From Sclerotinia nivalis (taxonomy: Eukaryota; Ascomycota; Leotiomycetes; Helotiales; Sclerotiniaceae): a stretch of DNA of 64,000 nucleotides. The notes under the pieces are model-generated. The model saw nothing but the letters and a program-made list of their open reading frames with translations, did not search any database and had not been told where the DNA came from. This document shows, in pieces, positions 1-9,729 of the stretch (its first letter is position 1; every line of letters begins with the position of its first letter). The stretch covers positions 2,294,001-2,358,000 of the forward strand of contig JAPEIS010000002.1 of assembly GCA_029531795.1 (NCBI GenBank), given 5' to 3'. Position numbers and translations under genes: made by a program.

Positions 1-566
1 CCAAGGAGAAAGAAATTGAGGAGAAGCGACAACAGGCAATCAAAGAGAAGAAGGATGCCGATGAAAAGGCCAAGCAGGAAAGAGAGGCTGCTAAGGCTAA
101 GGAAGCTGAGAATAACGAGAAGAAGGTTGAAGTCATACAACATGAGGGTGGAGAAGCTACAAAGGAAGGAGAGACAATTGAAACTGAGAATGCAAGTGGT
201 GAGGTAGTCGACGATAAGGCTGTCAAACCAAAAGAGATTGTAAGGGATGCCAGACCAAAGCCATCCGATACTGGTGCTTGGAGACGTCCATCTTCCGGGC
301 CTAAACCTCCCAGAGATGACATTCCAAGAGGACCAAGGGGTAGGGGTGATGGCCACCATGCCCCAAGAGGCTCAAGACACAACGATGGCGGAAGAAACTA
401 CAGGCAAAACACAAATGGTGGTGGACAAAATGCAACTGCACCAGCCCAGACTCCTGCTGCTACAACTGAAACTGCAGTTATGGAAGAGGATGGCTGGAGC
501 ACCGTGTCCAAACCCAAGAAAAACAATCGTGGTGGCAATGCAGGCCAACGTGCTATTGCTTCTTAG
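1..566 (+). CDS. C-terminal part of a translation-initiation-factor-like protein (eIF4B-like candidate), 5' end outside window
   Basis: The frame beginning at base 3 is open from the window edge to a TAG at 564-566, giving about 187 residues. It starts with a K/E-rich, probably helical stretch rich in EKEK, EEKRQQ and AKEAE, then a stretch rich in P, R and G (GAWRRPSSGPKPPRDD, PRGPRGRGDG, HAPRGSRHNDGG), then an acidic DGWSTVSKPKKN motif and a short basic tail ending in RAIAS. This layout (charged coiled region, RGG-like RNA-binding tail, DGW motif) resembles the C-terminal parts of fungal initiation factors such as eIF4B or eIF3a; I favour eIF4B, but without the missing N-terminus this is inference. 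No intron is needed in the visible part. The annotated coding end is certain; the family assignment is not. Confidence 0.6.
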   Translation, partial: KEKEIEEKRQQAIKEKKDADEKAKQEREAAKAKEAENNEKKVEVIQHEGGEATKEGETIETENASGEVVDDKAVKPKEIVRDARPKPSDTGAWRRPSSGPKPPRDDIPRGPRGRGDGHHAPRGSRHNDGGRNYRQNTNGGGQNATAPAQTPAATTETAVMEEDGWSTVSKPKKNNRGGNAGQRAIAS

Positions 567-2132
567 ATATCAGATTTTAAGAGGCGTCAACTAAACATTG
601 ACAAACCGAGCAAGCATTCTCGGTGCACTGAGCATCTAGTGTCACAACTCCGATGCTTTTAAATGGCAAAAAGCATAATTTCCCGTTCCTCAATTCTCAA
701 AACGATTTCCTTCGGCGTTGGATCTGCATAAATCTTTGTGTCTAGATTTTCATTATTCCCATGTTTAGCCTCACTGGCCCAGAACGATACCATAGCCTTG
801 CAGCATACGAAAAGCTTTTCTGGAATCCACTCTACTCTTCTATACTAGTAATATCTAGATTGAATATGGGCGGCCTCTGCACAAATGTTTCTTTGGGGCG
901 CATGGTGTTCCTGACTGACATGTTAGACTACCTGTCATCTCATACACTTGGGTCTGTTTGGGTCTTTTGTGTGTTTTGCTGGTCTACTCTCCTGTTTTCC
1001 AAAAAAGTAAATCTGGGCATCAAAAAGTTATCTATTTCTGGGGAACAATGAATCATCCTCACAATTTCCATGTTCATACAGCCATTTGCTTGCCATCACT
1101 ATATTATCCTTTTGACTTTCAACATATATCCACATGATAGGCCGAGGGTGATGAGAAGGAATTGGATGATGATGCGGCATGAGATGGCTATGAGTCTAAG
1201 ATAAATTAGATGCTCTTTTGTGGTTTCCTCATTGTTGCATTTGTAGTGGCACTTTTAAGATTGATATTGGGCATTAGAATAGGAGATGGAGGAGAGGGGA
1301 TCCATGAATAAGGCCATTTATGACGTTAAATGTGAACAAATAGCAAAATTCTAACAAAGTTACCAAGCAAGCATCCCAGAGATATTCTTATCATGAGGAA
1401 GTGATAACAAAGTGGAATGTTATTCCTGAGCTACATTATTGATATATGGTTTTTAATAGGTCCGAAGTTCAAAAGCCATCAAATAGTAAGAGCTTCTAAT
1501 GCTTGATATTTTCTTGTAGGAATCAAAATATACATATACATACATATACAACTGTATATCATTGAAAAAAGATTCCCCCCTTTCCCCAATACTTCTGGTA
1601 GAGAAATCGGACAACAAAAGAATTCCTTCTCTTTTTTTTCTTTTTTTTTTTCCTTTTTTTTGAAAATCAATATTAAAAATCAACTAATAAATGATAGTTT
1701 GTGTTAAAAATTGAATTGATTTCATTTTGACCTCTTGATATGAAAATGTCAAATTGTGAAATAATTGAAAGTTTTATCGATGATTATATATAGTAGATAT
1801 GTCTATTTTCCTTGTGTACGGTTTATTTGTATGTTCCCCCTCTTTCCGTTTCTCAGAACAATCTTTCCAGATAAGTATAATCACGTGATAGATACTAGCG
1901 TAGATCCCTGCATTAGGTAGTGCAGCCTTCGATTGTGCCTGCCTGCTAGACTTATTTACTTTTTAACATACAATGTTCTACCATCCTACAATTTTGAATT
2001 CTACCATAATTCATCTCTTCACACTCCTTAGCTACCCTATCCATTTTTGGGATTACAGCATCAACATATATTAGTCCACTATTTTGGCAAGACCAAATAT
2101 TTATTATTCGTTCTTTTTCTGGGACAGCAGGA
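567..2132. other. 3' UTR and intergenic region between the initiation-factor-like gene and DOT1
   Basis: No ORF here has coding character. The DNA contains T-runs around 1628-1660 and short TATACATACA-type simple sequence near 1525-1550. It probably holds the 3' UTR of the upstream gene and the promoter and 5' UTR of the downstream DOT1-like gene. The open frame at 761-1051 has no recognisable motif and was not accepted. Confidence 0.6.
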
Positions 2133-3848
2133 ATGAGTTTGAATTTCGGACAAAAAAATCTTACAATTAAGCCTGTGGTTCCGAAATACAAAATAGAGAC
2201 CATCAAAGTTCCAAAGCAGTCTCCAAGGCCGATCTTACCCACCAGAACATCGAGTAACAACCTCCGAACTGGAGCGCCTGCGACGAGGGTCGCGGACGCT
2301 CGTGGCAGATTGGCAATCTCCAATTCTACCTCTGGCGTGGGAAAGAAGAGGAAAGAAAGAGAAATCAGCGGAAGTCGTGGTGTAGGAAAAAGCTCAAATC
2401 TTAAAGCTCGAAGAAGTCCAAGCCAGCGACCATTGGAGAGTGATAGCGAGGAAGATGAAGATATTGACATACCAGCCAAACGGGCCAAGTCGGAAAACGT
2501 GGAACTTGATTTGAGAAGAAGTCTGAAAGACCAAAAGGCTTTTTTGTCTGAAGCTGCTGACAATCAAGGCTCTAAATGTAAAATGATCCATGCGGCCGAT
2601 GTCATGATGACGAAGCACAGGGCTAAGAGGGGCGAGAAGGTTTGCGATAGAAAGAAGGAGGAGGGTGAAGCAGTTTACCTACGATACCCTAGCGTTCGTC
2701 GTATGGAAAGGTACGCCTCTTCTCTGCAATCTCTGAATCTGAAGCAGGACTGAGCTAATAAATGTCACCAATAAAGATACCAACTTATTTCCGAAGGCGA
2801 AGTCATTGATCCTGGAGAAGAAGAATTAATTAATCCTTACGATGAAATACCAAAGATTGCAGAAATTGTTAAGGACGAATATCTGACTGAAGAGCAAGCA
2901 GCGGAGTTCCAGCATCCAGAAACGGGCATCATTCGCAAGATTAACAAAGCGACGAACAATATTACTTGGACTCTCGCCAATAAAAATAAAAAGCCCTACG
3001 ACAAAGCGAAGCTAAAGGAGCTATTAGTCGAATTTCGGAATGCTGTGGAAGTTTACAACGACGCGCTCGGTACTCTCACCAAGAATGGATCGCTGGCACA
3101 AAATCTGGATAATAAGCATTCACTATCGTCTAAACTTCTCAAAATGGTTCTCCAGCAAGTCTACGACCGAGCAGTATCTCCTCAGGTTGAATTGACTAGA
3201 GAATACGAAAACGGCACAGATTACGTCTACGGCGAGCTTACATTCCCATTCATATCCCGAATTCTCAAGGAAGATACTCGCATGAAATCTGATCAAGTTT
3301 TCATAGATCTTGGTTCGGGGGTAGGGAATGTCGTCATTCACGCCGCCTTACAAGTTGGTTGCGAAAGTTGGGGCTGCGAAATAATGACAAATTGCTGTAA
3401 GCTTGCTTCTGTCCAAAAGACAGAGTTCTTTGCACGTTGCAGGGCTTGGGGTCTCAGCGCCGGATCTGTCAACCTTGAGGAAGGGAATTTTCTGGAGAAC
3501 ACAAAGATTCATGAGGCGATGACGAGGGCTGACGTTATCTTGGTCAACAACCAGGTCTTCAACCCTGATTTGAATCAACGTCTTGTGAACTTATTCCTGG
3601 ATTTGAAAGAGGGTTGCAAGATTGTAAGTTTAAAAACTTTCGTACCAGATGGCCATGTTATGAACCGTTACAATCAAGACAACCCAATCAATCTATTGCG
3701 AGTCGAAAAGAAGACCTTCGCACAAGGAGACGTTAGTTGGCAGGGTGGAGGAGGGAATTACTATGTTGCTACGAAAGATAGTAGCATTGTAGCTAATTAT
3801 CACAAGTCCCTAGAGGATAGGCAGGCACGGGGAACTCGGGTTAGATGA
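2133..3848 (+). CDS. DOT1: Histone H3 lysine-79 methyltransferase, Dot1 family
   Basis: Two exons, 2133-2710 and 2777-3848, joined over a 66-nt intron (donor GTACGC, branch-like GAGCTAAT, acceptor AAAG) give 549 residues. The intron holds an in-frame TGA, so it must be spliced. Residues 1-190 are basic, low in structure and Ser-rich with an acidic SDSEEDEDID patch. From about residue 195 the Dot1 fold follows: the AdoMet-binding motif DLGSGVGNVV lies near residues 369-378, an acidic-residue loop containing WGCEIM follows, then VNNQVF near 446 (the Asn motif of the active site) and a C-terminal GNYYVA strand. Dot1 enzymes methylate H3K79 in the nucleosome core and act in silencing, telomere biology and the DNA-damage checkpoint. 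Length and domain order fit fungal Dot1 with the catalytic domain at the C-terminus. The ATG at 2133 is the first in frame. Confidence 0.93.
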
Positions 3849-4597
3849 TTTGTGGATTAGAATATTCAGGAGTATGGCAAAAGGTCCATGGACTTTGGAC
3901 AAATAGTTTTTCTTGTATTAGTTGATACCACTGGGCAGGTCATTATTAGGTACTCGGGTACACAGCGATATTAGCATCGAGTCAGTATTAAGTAGATGTA
4001 TTCATAGATGAATGTATTTGTACCAGCGTCGCTATGGGTGCATATCTTATGCTATTTCGGTGATTTTAAAATAGAAAGTAATCGGGCATGGTTTATTGAA
4101 TCATTAGGTTCCAGAACCCGAAGTTTTTCAGCTACCTGTCGATGGCCAATCTAAACGTAGAGGCTACGAGGGATCATGGGTAAGAGGAGAACCCTATGGA
4201 GAACTAGCTGGCATAGCATACGGGCAAACCATGAAGAGGGAGATCATATAATCTCATTGAGAAATCAGATGCATGTGATAAACTCATGACTAGGAGAAAA
4301 GCACACAACCTTTCGTTGGGGAAGACCTTTTCCGTTCCACAGTAGAGTACTGCGGAAAAGTAGTGGCCGAGGGGCGTGGCTGTTACCTTCGGTGTACAAT
4401 GTATTCGCATCTGGCCGGCATGATTCACACACGTTTAGAGCTGAATTTCGGTCATGTTTGTTGCTTAGGTTCATCATCTTGACGACTCTTCTTCCTGCTT
4501 ATACATCCATATAAACATTTAGCTGGTATGAAACTCTAAGAAATACTGTGACCATTAGCAACGTTAAGAGAATTAGGCTTTTTGTCTTATTCGTAAA
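3849..4597. other. Intergenic region between convergent genes
   Basis: This spacer between the convergent DOT1-like and JMJD7-like genes holds both 3' UTRs. The minus-strand frames here (for example 4204-4428) have no motif, no splice continuity and no coding bias. I see no repeat or RNA gene in it. Confidence 0.55.
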
Positions 4598-6162
4598 CTA
4601 TCCCGTGCTCTTCATTTTCCCGTCATCTTGTAAGCTGACATTTCGAACAAAATTACACAAAGGCCAAAAGCTCCCCCCAAAGTCCATATCGTACCTTTAA
4701 AGTGTTTGTTAGCTCAATCTTTCCATTGACCACTATAGTCTATCCATTTCCAAATAGATAGGCCTCGCTCGAAATTATCAAATAACTAAATGATATCTCG
4801 TAGAGAAACGTAAAAATGCTCTTCCGCCTGGGCAGACCAAATAGAAATGCACAAAGCTATATCAAAGTAAGATGAAGACATACCAATAATTAGCAGCAAC
4901 ACAAATTCCCTCATCTCCACAGCTCTGCCCTACCTTATGATACCAGAGTGCGGGTAAATATAACATATCTCCCTTTTCCAGGGTCACATGCATTGGCTGT
5001 GCTAGAAGTGAGTATTTTGTTGGGTTTTTAGATGGAACATCTGGATCCCAGGTTGCAATGGGTAATTCTGTGGGGGGCGAGTCTGGCTCCATAGTGAGGA
5101 TAGAGGTATCGGAAGTAGGGCGGATGTAAGAGCTGGACGTAAGAGGCACTTCGTTGATGCAGGGGTGGAAGACGGGGGGAAGTAGAGTGAAATGTTTTTG
5201 TCCAATAATCTGGACGTAGATGTTTTGGTAGGGGTCTTTATGAAGGGAAGTGAGGGAATGCGAGTTGCCTATCCACTAAGTAGTGTGTGAGATATGGTCC
5301 TAGGAAGAGGGTGATGGGTTGTTCTTACGAGATTGATGGCGTCGGGATCTTGTTGAAGTGCTATCCTGGCGAAAGATATGTCTTTTTCCACATCAGTGAA
5401 CAGCGACGAGTATTCATTGCGAAGGTTATCATTCTCTGCTCACTGTTAGAACAGTAGAGTGCATGTATAGGCTAGCACGGGATGGACAGAACCGCAAAGC
5501 AAAATCGGTTATACCGAGATCTCATAGCACTCCTCAACGTCCCAGTTCAAGTTGACCATCGAATGGTCCTTCAGGCTTAGACGCTGACCTGGTGTTTCAT
5601 TTGGGTGTGCGATTCATTTCGTCCAAGGCGTAGCTAGCCTAGCAGATAGAGAAACTGTGAAATATATTACCCACGTGTTTGAGCATAGCGAACCTCTTCT
5701 CCTTTTCTCCCGCGCAATTCTTGCTGCGAGACGAAATCGACGAATTCAGGGAACGGTTGAGACTCCTCCCATGGCTTTACAAAGATTAAGTCTCCATCAT
5801 CATTCAGGGTAGGAGAGTCGGCATTTCCATGGGGCGTCACCGCTACGTTCACTTGATGTGATGAGAGAGTGTATTTGAGGTGAGATAGTGACCATGTAGA
5901 TGTTGCTTTCCACTGCGTCAATGATCGTCAACGTTAGAAACTCGTGTAGATTAGATAGTGAATGGGACAATAAAGCAGAATGGAGGAGGGGTTTTCGTAC
6001 ATCTAAAGCGAATCCTCGGACGACGAAGGGTCGATTCAAGGAGACAAAGCGCATAAATTCAAGGGCTGAAGGTGCCTCATCCAAGACGGTTACCGTGGAT
6101 GGATTGAGTTCGCTGTACGTAGTCAATAACTCAGCTATGGGATCTGACGAGCAAGAGTCCAT
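4598..6162 (-). CDS. JmjC-domain Fe(II)/2-oxoglutarate hydroxylase, JMJD7-like
   Basis: Five exons on the minus strand: 6162-6001, 5912-5675, 5435-5329, 5275-4884 and 4694-4598. They join in frame to 331 residues, close to the roughly 316 of human JMJD7. The N-terminal part carries NRPFVVRG (about residues 43-50), typical of the family, followed by VNVAVTPHGNADS, the JMJD7 signature. The JmjC metal site is visible as HKD (H181, D183) in SLTSLHKDPYQNIYVQ and a distal His (H282) in LWYHKVGQ. The C-terminus reads YDMDFGG and FVRNV. JMJD7 is a lysyl hydroxylase acting on translation-associated GTPases (DRG proteins) in animals; the fungal substrate is inferred. Intron 2 (5436-5674, 239 nt) is far longer than the 53- and 88-nt introns beside it because it holds a dispersed repeat. 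Its donor is GTGGGT, so that junction is slightly less certain. Confidence 0.9.
5468..5641. repeat. Copy A of a short inverted-end repeat, inside JMJD7-like intron 2
   Basis: The segment starts TAGGCTAGC and ends GCTAGCCTA, a perfect 9-bp inverted pair. Inside these ends the arms continue as a degenerate inverted repeat (right arm with GTGTGCGATTCATTTCGTCC at about 5606-5625). The centre carries CTCATAGCACT at 5521-5531 followed by TCCTCAACGTCCCA, the core shared with copies B-F. The length of 174 bp and the inverted ends fit a non-autonomous DNA transposon (MITE). Its whole length lies within the intron. Confidence 0.75.
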
Positions 6163-6844
6163 CTTTCGGCTTTCAGATATTACTAGCTGTTATAGGAGTA
6201 ATAAAATGATGTTAGCAACACTCGATGTCATGGGTTTGAGAAGTGGAAGATTTTGATGTGGAGAAAATTTGTGCTCAATGTATCGGTGGAGTATCATGCT
6301 ATTATGAACTATGGAATCACATAACATGGTCAAATACACGAAAATTGTTGTAATTCAAAGTAACATCTTTGAATCCATCTGTACATTTGGGATGAAACAA
6401 GAATAAAAAAAGTATTTTTAACAGGTGCAACCTAAAGGAAAAAACTGGGCACCAGACTCCAAAACCAGAAAGGCAATTTGATTGTCGGATTTGAATTTGG
6501 ACTTTGAAAAAATGTTATAAAATTTCAAAGTAAACCATTTAATTGTCAATGAAGATCAGGGCCATTCATACTTGGAGAATTTACCTTTTATTTACTTGAT
6601 TTCGCGGTACAACTAATGATCTTTACCATTAAATCCAAATGTGCTACATAAAATATACTAATCGTCTAATCCGTCTGGTGACTGCAAGCTATAATGAACT
6701 TTGGGGTATACCTAATACGCCGAACAAACAATGCGATCCATGCTCCTCATAATAGACTCGTGGGGAAGTCTTTCACAAAATTAACTCCATGCTAAAAGAA
6801 CACTCTTTTCGCACATCTGGCGAAGCTAATTTCCGGTCAAGATT
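6163..6844. other. Intergenic region between two minus-strand genes; contains repeat copy F
   Basis: This is the promoter side of the JMJD7-like gene and the 3' side of the Cdt2-like gene. The only structure recognised is a diverged copy of the dispersed repeat at about 6425-6560; the rest is AT-rich spacer without coding signal. Confidence 0.55.
6425..6560. repeat. Copy F (diverged) of the dispersed inverted-end repeat
   Basis: The core reads GTCGGATTTGAATTTGGAC then TTTGAAAAAATGTTATAAAA at about 6480-6518. It aligns with copy D (GTCAAATGTGAATTGGAC, then TTTGAAGAGTGTTATGAGG); most differences are G-to-A changes. The outer arms are too diverged to fix the limits. Confidence 0.5.
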
Positions 6845-9286
6845 CTACTCATCTTCGTCGTCATAATTCTCTTCAACATCTGCCCATCCACAACCCCACC
6901 GTCTCCCCCCAGTTTCTCCGCCCACTCGCAAATCTCTAGCATCCTTTCCCTCTCTCCAACATCTAACATTCCAGTCATCATCTGCACAGATAAGTTCACC
7001 ATTGCTTGTCCAACTTAGCGAGCTCACTTCTCTTCCATGTCCTCTCACCAGCGCTGTTCCGTGTGTATAAATAGGGACTGGATCCTCCACCGAAGTATCT
7101 TTCCTACTTTCCTCAAGCGCCGGGCTGAGTTTTCCAGATCGCTGCAGGCTATTAGTGCTCAATGTTCGGGCTTGTTGGACGATGCCTTCAAGTGGAGTAG
7201 AAGTATTGGCCTTTGTACCGAGGTAGCGTTCATCAGTGGGAAATAAAATGGGCGTTCCATCATTACTTCCTACAGCTAGAAGTTCGGAATTGCCATTGAC
7301 GGGTTTCCGAATTGCAGATTTGATATAGAAATTGGCCACGTGGAAAGAAGGATGTCGCAATCCATATAGCGGGCCTAAGCCTTCTTGAACCGCCCGTTGA
7401 GCTGTTCGTTTTCCGTTACCGCTTTCAAATTCAGGTGCATGGCCGAGGATGAGATGCGAGGTAGAATATGCATAGACAATATTGTCTTTACAAACGCTGT
7501 AAAATCTGCTTCCATCATGACTCATACTGAGAGAGGTGACACCGAAAGGACGATTGCCGACATGGCTGGGAATCTGTTTCGTGTATGCAACTGGTTGGTT
7601 GCTTTTCCGCTTATTGGAACAATTACGGATATCCCAGAGCTTGACAATAGAATTCGATTCTGATCCCGTGAGTAGTAAGTGCTCCTGACCGGGTGGTAAG
7701 AAATGGATGCTCGTAACTGATATATCACCGATGCGTCCTTTCTTAGGAATAGAAAGAGACCGCGGATTTGCGTTAGGCTTCGACTCATGCGAATGTGAAC
7801 CATGATGAGCATTCAAAATGCTGTTGACATTGCCACAACGTGGAAGACCTTCACCTGGTAGCTTCTGCATCTCCATGATGGGGCCATCATCGCCCTTGCA
7901 TCTTAGATCCCAAATCTGAACACTACCATCTCTACCCGAGGTGGCGAGTACATTCTTGTTATTTGCCCCCGTTTGGAACCTAACTTGTTTTAATGTTGCA
8001 CTATGGTTTGCAAGGATAGATATTGGCTTTTGTGTTGTCATATCTGAAACTTTGGCAGAAAGATCTCCGGATGCCGTGGCAATCAGAGCATCATCGTCGG
8101 AAAGTGAAAGATCGATAATGGCATTTTTGTGGATCTGCCAACCGAGGTATACACTGCTGAATGAAGGCTGTCCATTCTTCTCGGATTCCACTAATCTAAT
8201 ACGTCCTTCATCATCACCGATGGCTACCAAAGAGTTCGCTGTATGTAGTTAGTATCTGTTGGTCGTCACGCAATGGACGAAATAAATCGCACACCATGTC
8301 GAATTCTGCTAGGTACCTATTCCTCATAGCACTTTTCAATGTCCCAAGTCAGATCTGACAAATGGTTCTTCGGATCTAGATTCTTGAGAATCATTTTGGT
8401 ATGCGATATATTTCATCCAACGTGTGGTTATTTGGGAGAACGAGTCACTTAACCTACTATTTAGACCAGCGTTACAAAAAGGTATGCTGTCCCTGCCACC
8501 CAAAAGACTCAAAGTGTGGCTTACATCTTCCGGTCTACTATAGAATGATGCGGTCTCATTTCGCCAATCTGGTGGACATTAGTAAATACGTATATAAGAG
8601 GTAAGAGCGGCTATATTACCATTGATAGGATATGCTAGATTGGCTCGTCTCGATCTGGAAGTACCCAAACTTAATTGTAATAACCTCGCACTCAACCCTC
8701 GATTCTCGAAGGCACTGATGCGCTCTGTGGGTTCTTTTGCAGGTGCAGGTTCAATAATATCTTCCTCTTCTTCTTCTTCTTCTTGTTGTTTTTCCCCCTC
8801 TTCTGCTTCTTCAATAATAGATTTTGTTTTTGAATATGATGAAGAAGCTATCTTTCGGGAGCCAAGACGCGATTGTCCATGTCGAATCTGATCTCTAAAT
8901 GAGCACTCATTGTCCGAACTTATATCTGAGCTTGTATCGCTGTGGGTCGTTTTTCTTCTCTTGAATTCTCTAGGTGTTGAGATCAATTCCTGGTGTTCCT
9001 GTTGGAGCTCCATGTTGTTGAAAGGCTTCAATGGGCTGGATTGTGTTCCTTGACGATTATTGACCAATTCCTTCAGGGCTCGACCAGAAGGTGAAGACAT
9101 TGAAACTGCGGGAGCCTTGTTGTCGAAAAACCTTCTGAATCTTCTAGGTGTAATGGATGTTTGTCGTCGTTCCTTCTTTGGTGTTCTGATCATGGAGGGA
9201 AGCTTTGGAAGCTGAGGAGAACTCATTGGCATGTCCGGAGAGGATGATGGTAAGTCCATAGGATCAAATGAAGGTGATAGGGACAT
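6845..9286 (-). CDS. Cdt2/DTL-like WD40 protein (CRL4 ubiquitin ligase substrate receptor)
   Basis: Exon 1 is 9286-8620 (222 codons); a canonical 51-nt intron (8569-8619, donor GTAATA, branch TACTAAT) leads to exon 2 starting at 8568; the long last exon runs 8238-6845 (464 codons). Exon 1 is disordered, Ser/Pro-rich, with basic R/K clusters and a run of Glu. Exon 2 begins with ASFYSRPED. The last exon is a WD40 propeller: HKNAIIDLSLSDDD, IATASGDLSAKVSD, LATSGRDGSVQIWDLRCK, LTGSESNSIVKLWDIR, and a final ELICADDDWNVRCW. The N-terminal basic tail followed by a propeller with RDGSVQIWD resembles Cdt2/DTL, which targets Cdt1 and the ribonucleotide reductase inhibitor Spd1 via PCNA and DDB1-Cul4. 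The 3' end of exon 2 (between about 8560 and 8430) is unresolved: no donor gives both phase and strong consensus. A repeat copy fills the following intron. Confidence 0.78.
8272..8422. repeat. Copy B of the dispersed inverted-end repeat, inside the Cdt2-like intron
   Basis: The left arm at about 8274-8296 (TGGACGAAATAAATCGCACA) and the right arm at about 8397-8419 (TGGTATGCGATATATTTCAT) are inverted copies of each other, with about 21 of 26 positions matching across the full arms. The centre holds CTCATAGCACT at 8323-8333 followed by TTTCAATGTCCCA, aligning with copy A. Orientation relative to the host gene is the same as for copy A. Confidence 0.8.
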
Positions 9287-9729
9287 GATGGTGGTTCGAG
9301 CTAAGTAAAGTTAAGTAAGTAACAATTATAAACGTACAAATGTCTGTCAAGGAATACGTAAATGCATGCGCATGTCGAGTTGTAGGTAATCTTGGTAAGG
9401 GAAGGAAAGTAGAAATATAGAATAGAATAGTATAGTAAAATAGCCACCTTCAAATAAAACGCCCAAAGACGCGAAACTCACTCATCGATTGGACGTGTTA
9501 CCACTTTAACTTTATCCCCTGCTCGCGTTTGTGGATCCACGCGAAAGCAGGGGGCTCAATTTTCCAAGTCTGACATTTTTATCCCTTATCAGCTTGATCA
9601 CGTGGAGATAAGTGCGCTTCACTTTTTTTTTTTTTCCTGATTTCTTCACTTCATTGCTGCGAGATTGAGAGAGTGGAATATATTTCCCCCATATCCTTCA
9701 AGTAGACATCTTCGTCGCCGCCGGACATC
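9287..9729. promoter_or_regulatory. Shared divergent promoter of the Cdt2-like gene and SPB1
   Basis: The two start codons face away from each other with 443 bp between them. Two identical ACGCGAAA octamers occur at 9469-9476 and 9539-9546, the consensus type bound by SBF/MBF G1-S factors in yeasts. Nearer SPB1 a CACGTG E-box lies at 9599-9604, flanked by GATA-type sites (CTTATC 9585-9590 and GATAAG 9607-9612). A T-run at 9623-9636 precedes the SPB1 ATG. In fission yeast cdt2 is an MBF target, so the octamers make functional sense, but binding here is inference. Confidence 0.6.

Noticed and set aside
761..1051. 96-codon frame downstream of the initiation-factor-like gene
   Set aside because: Lies in the 3' UTR/intergenic region, with no motif or codon bias.
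1952..2563. 203-codon minus-strand frame opposite the first exon of DOT1
   Set aside because: It is a complement shadow of the DOT1 coding frame, Ser/Leu-rich without motifs.
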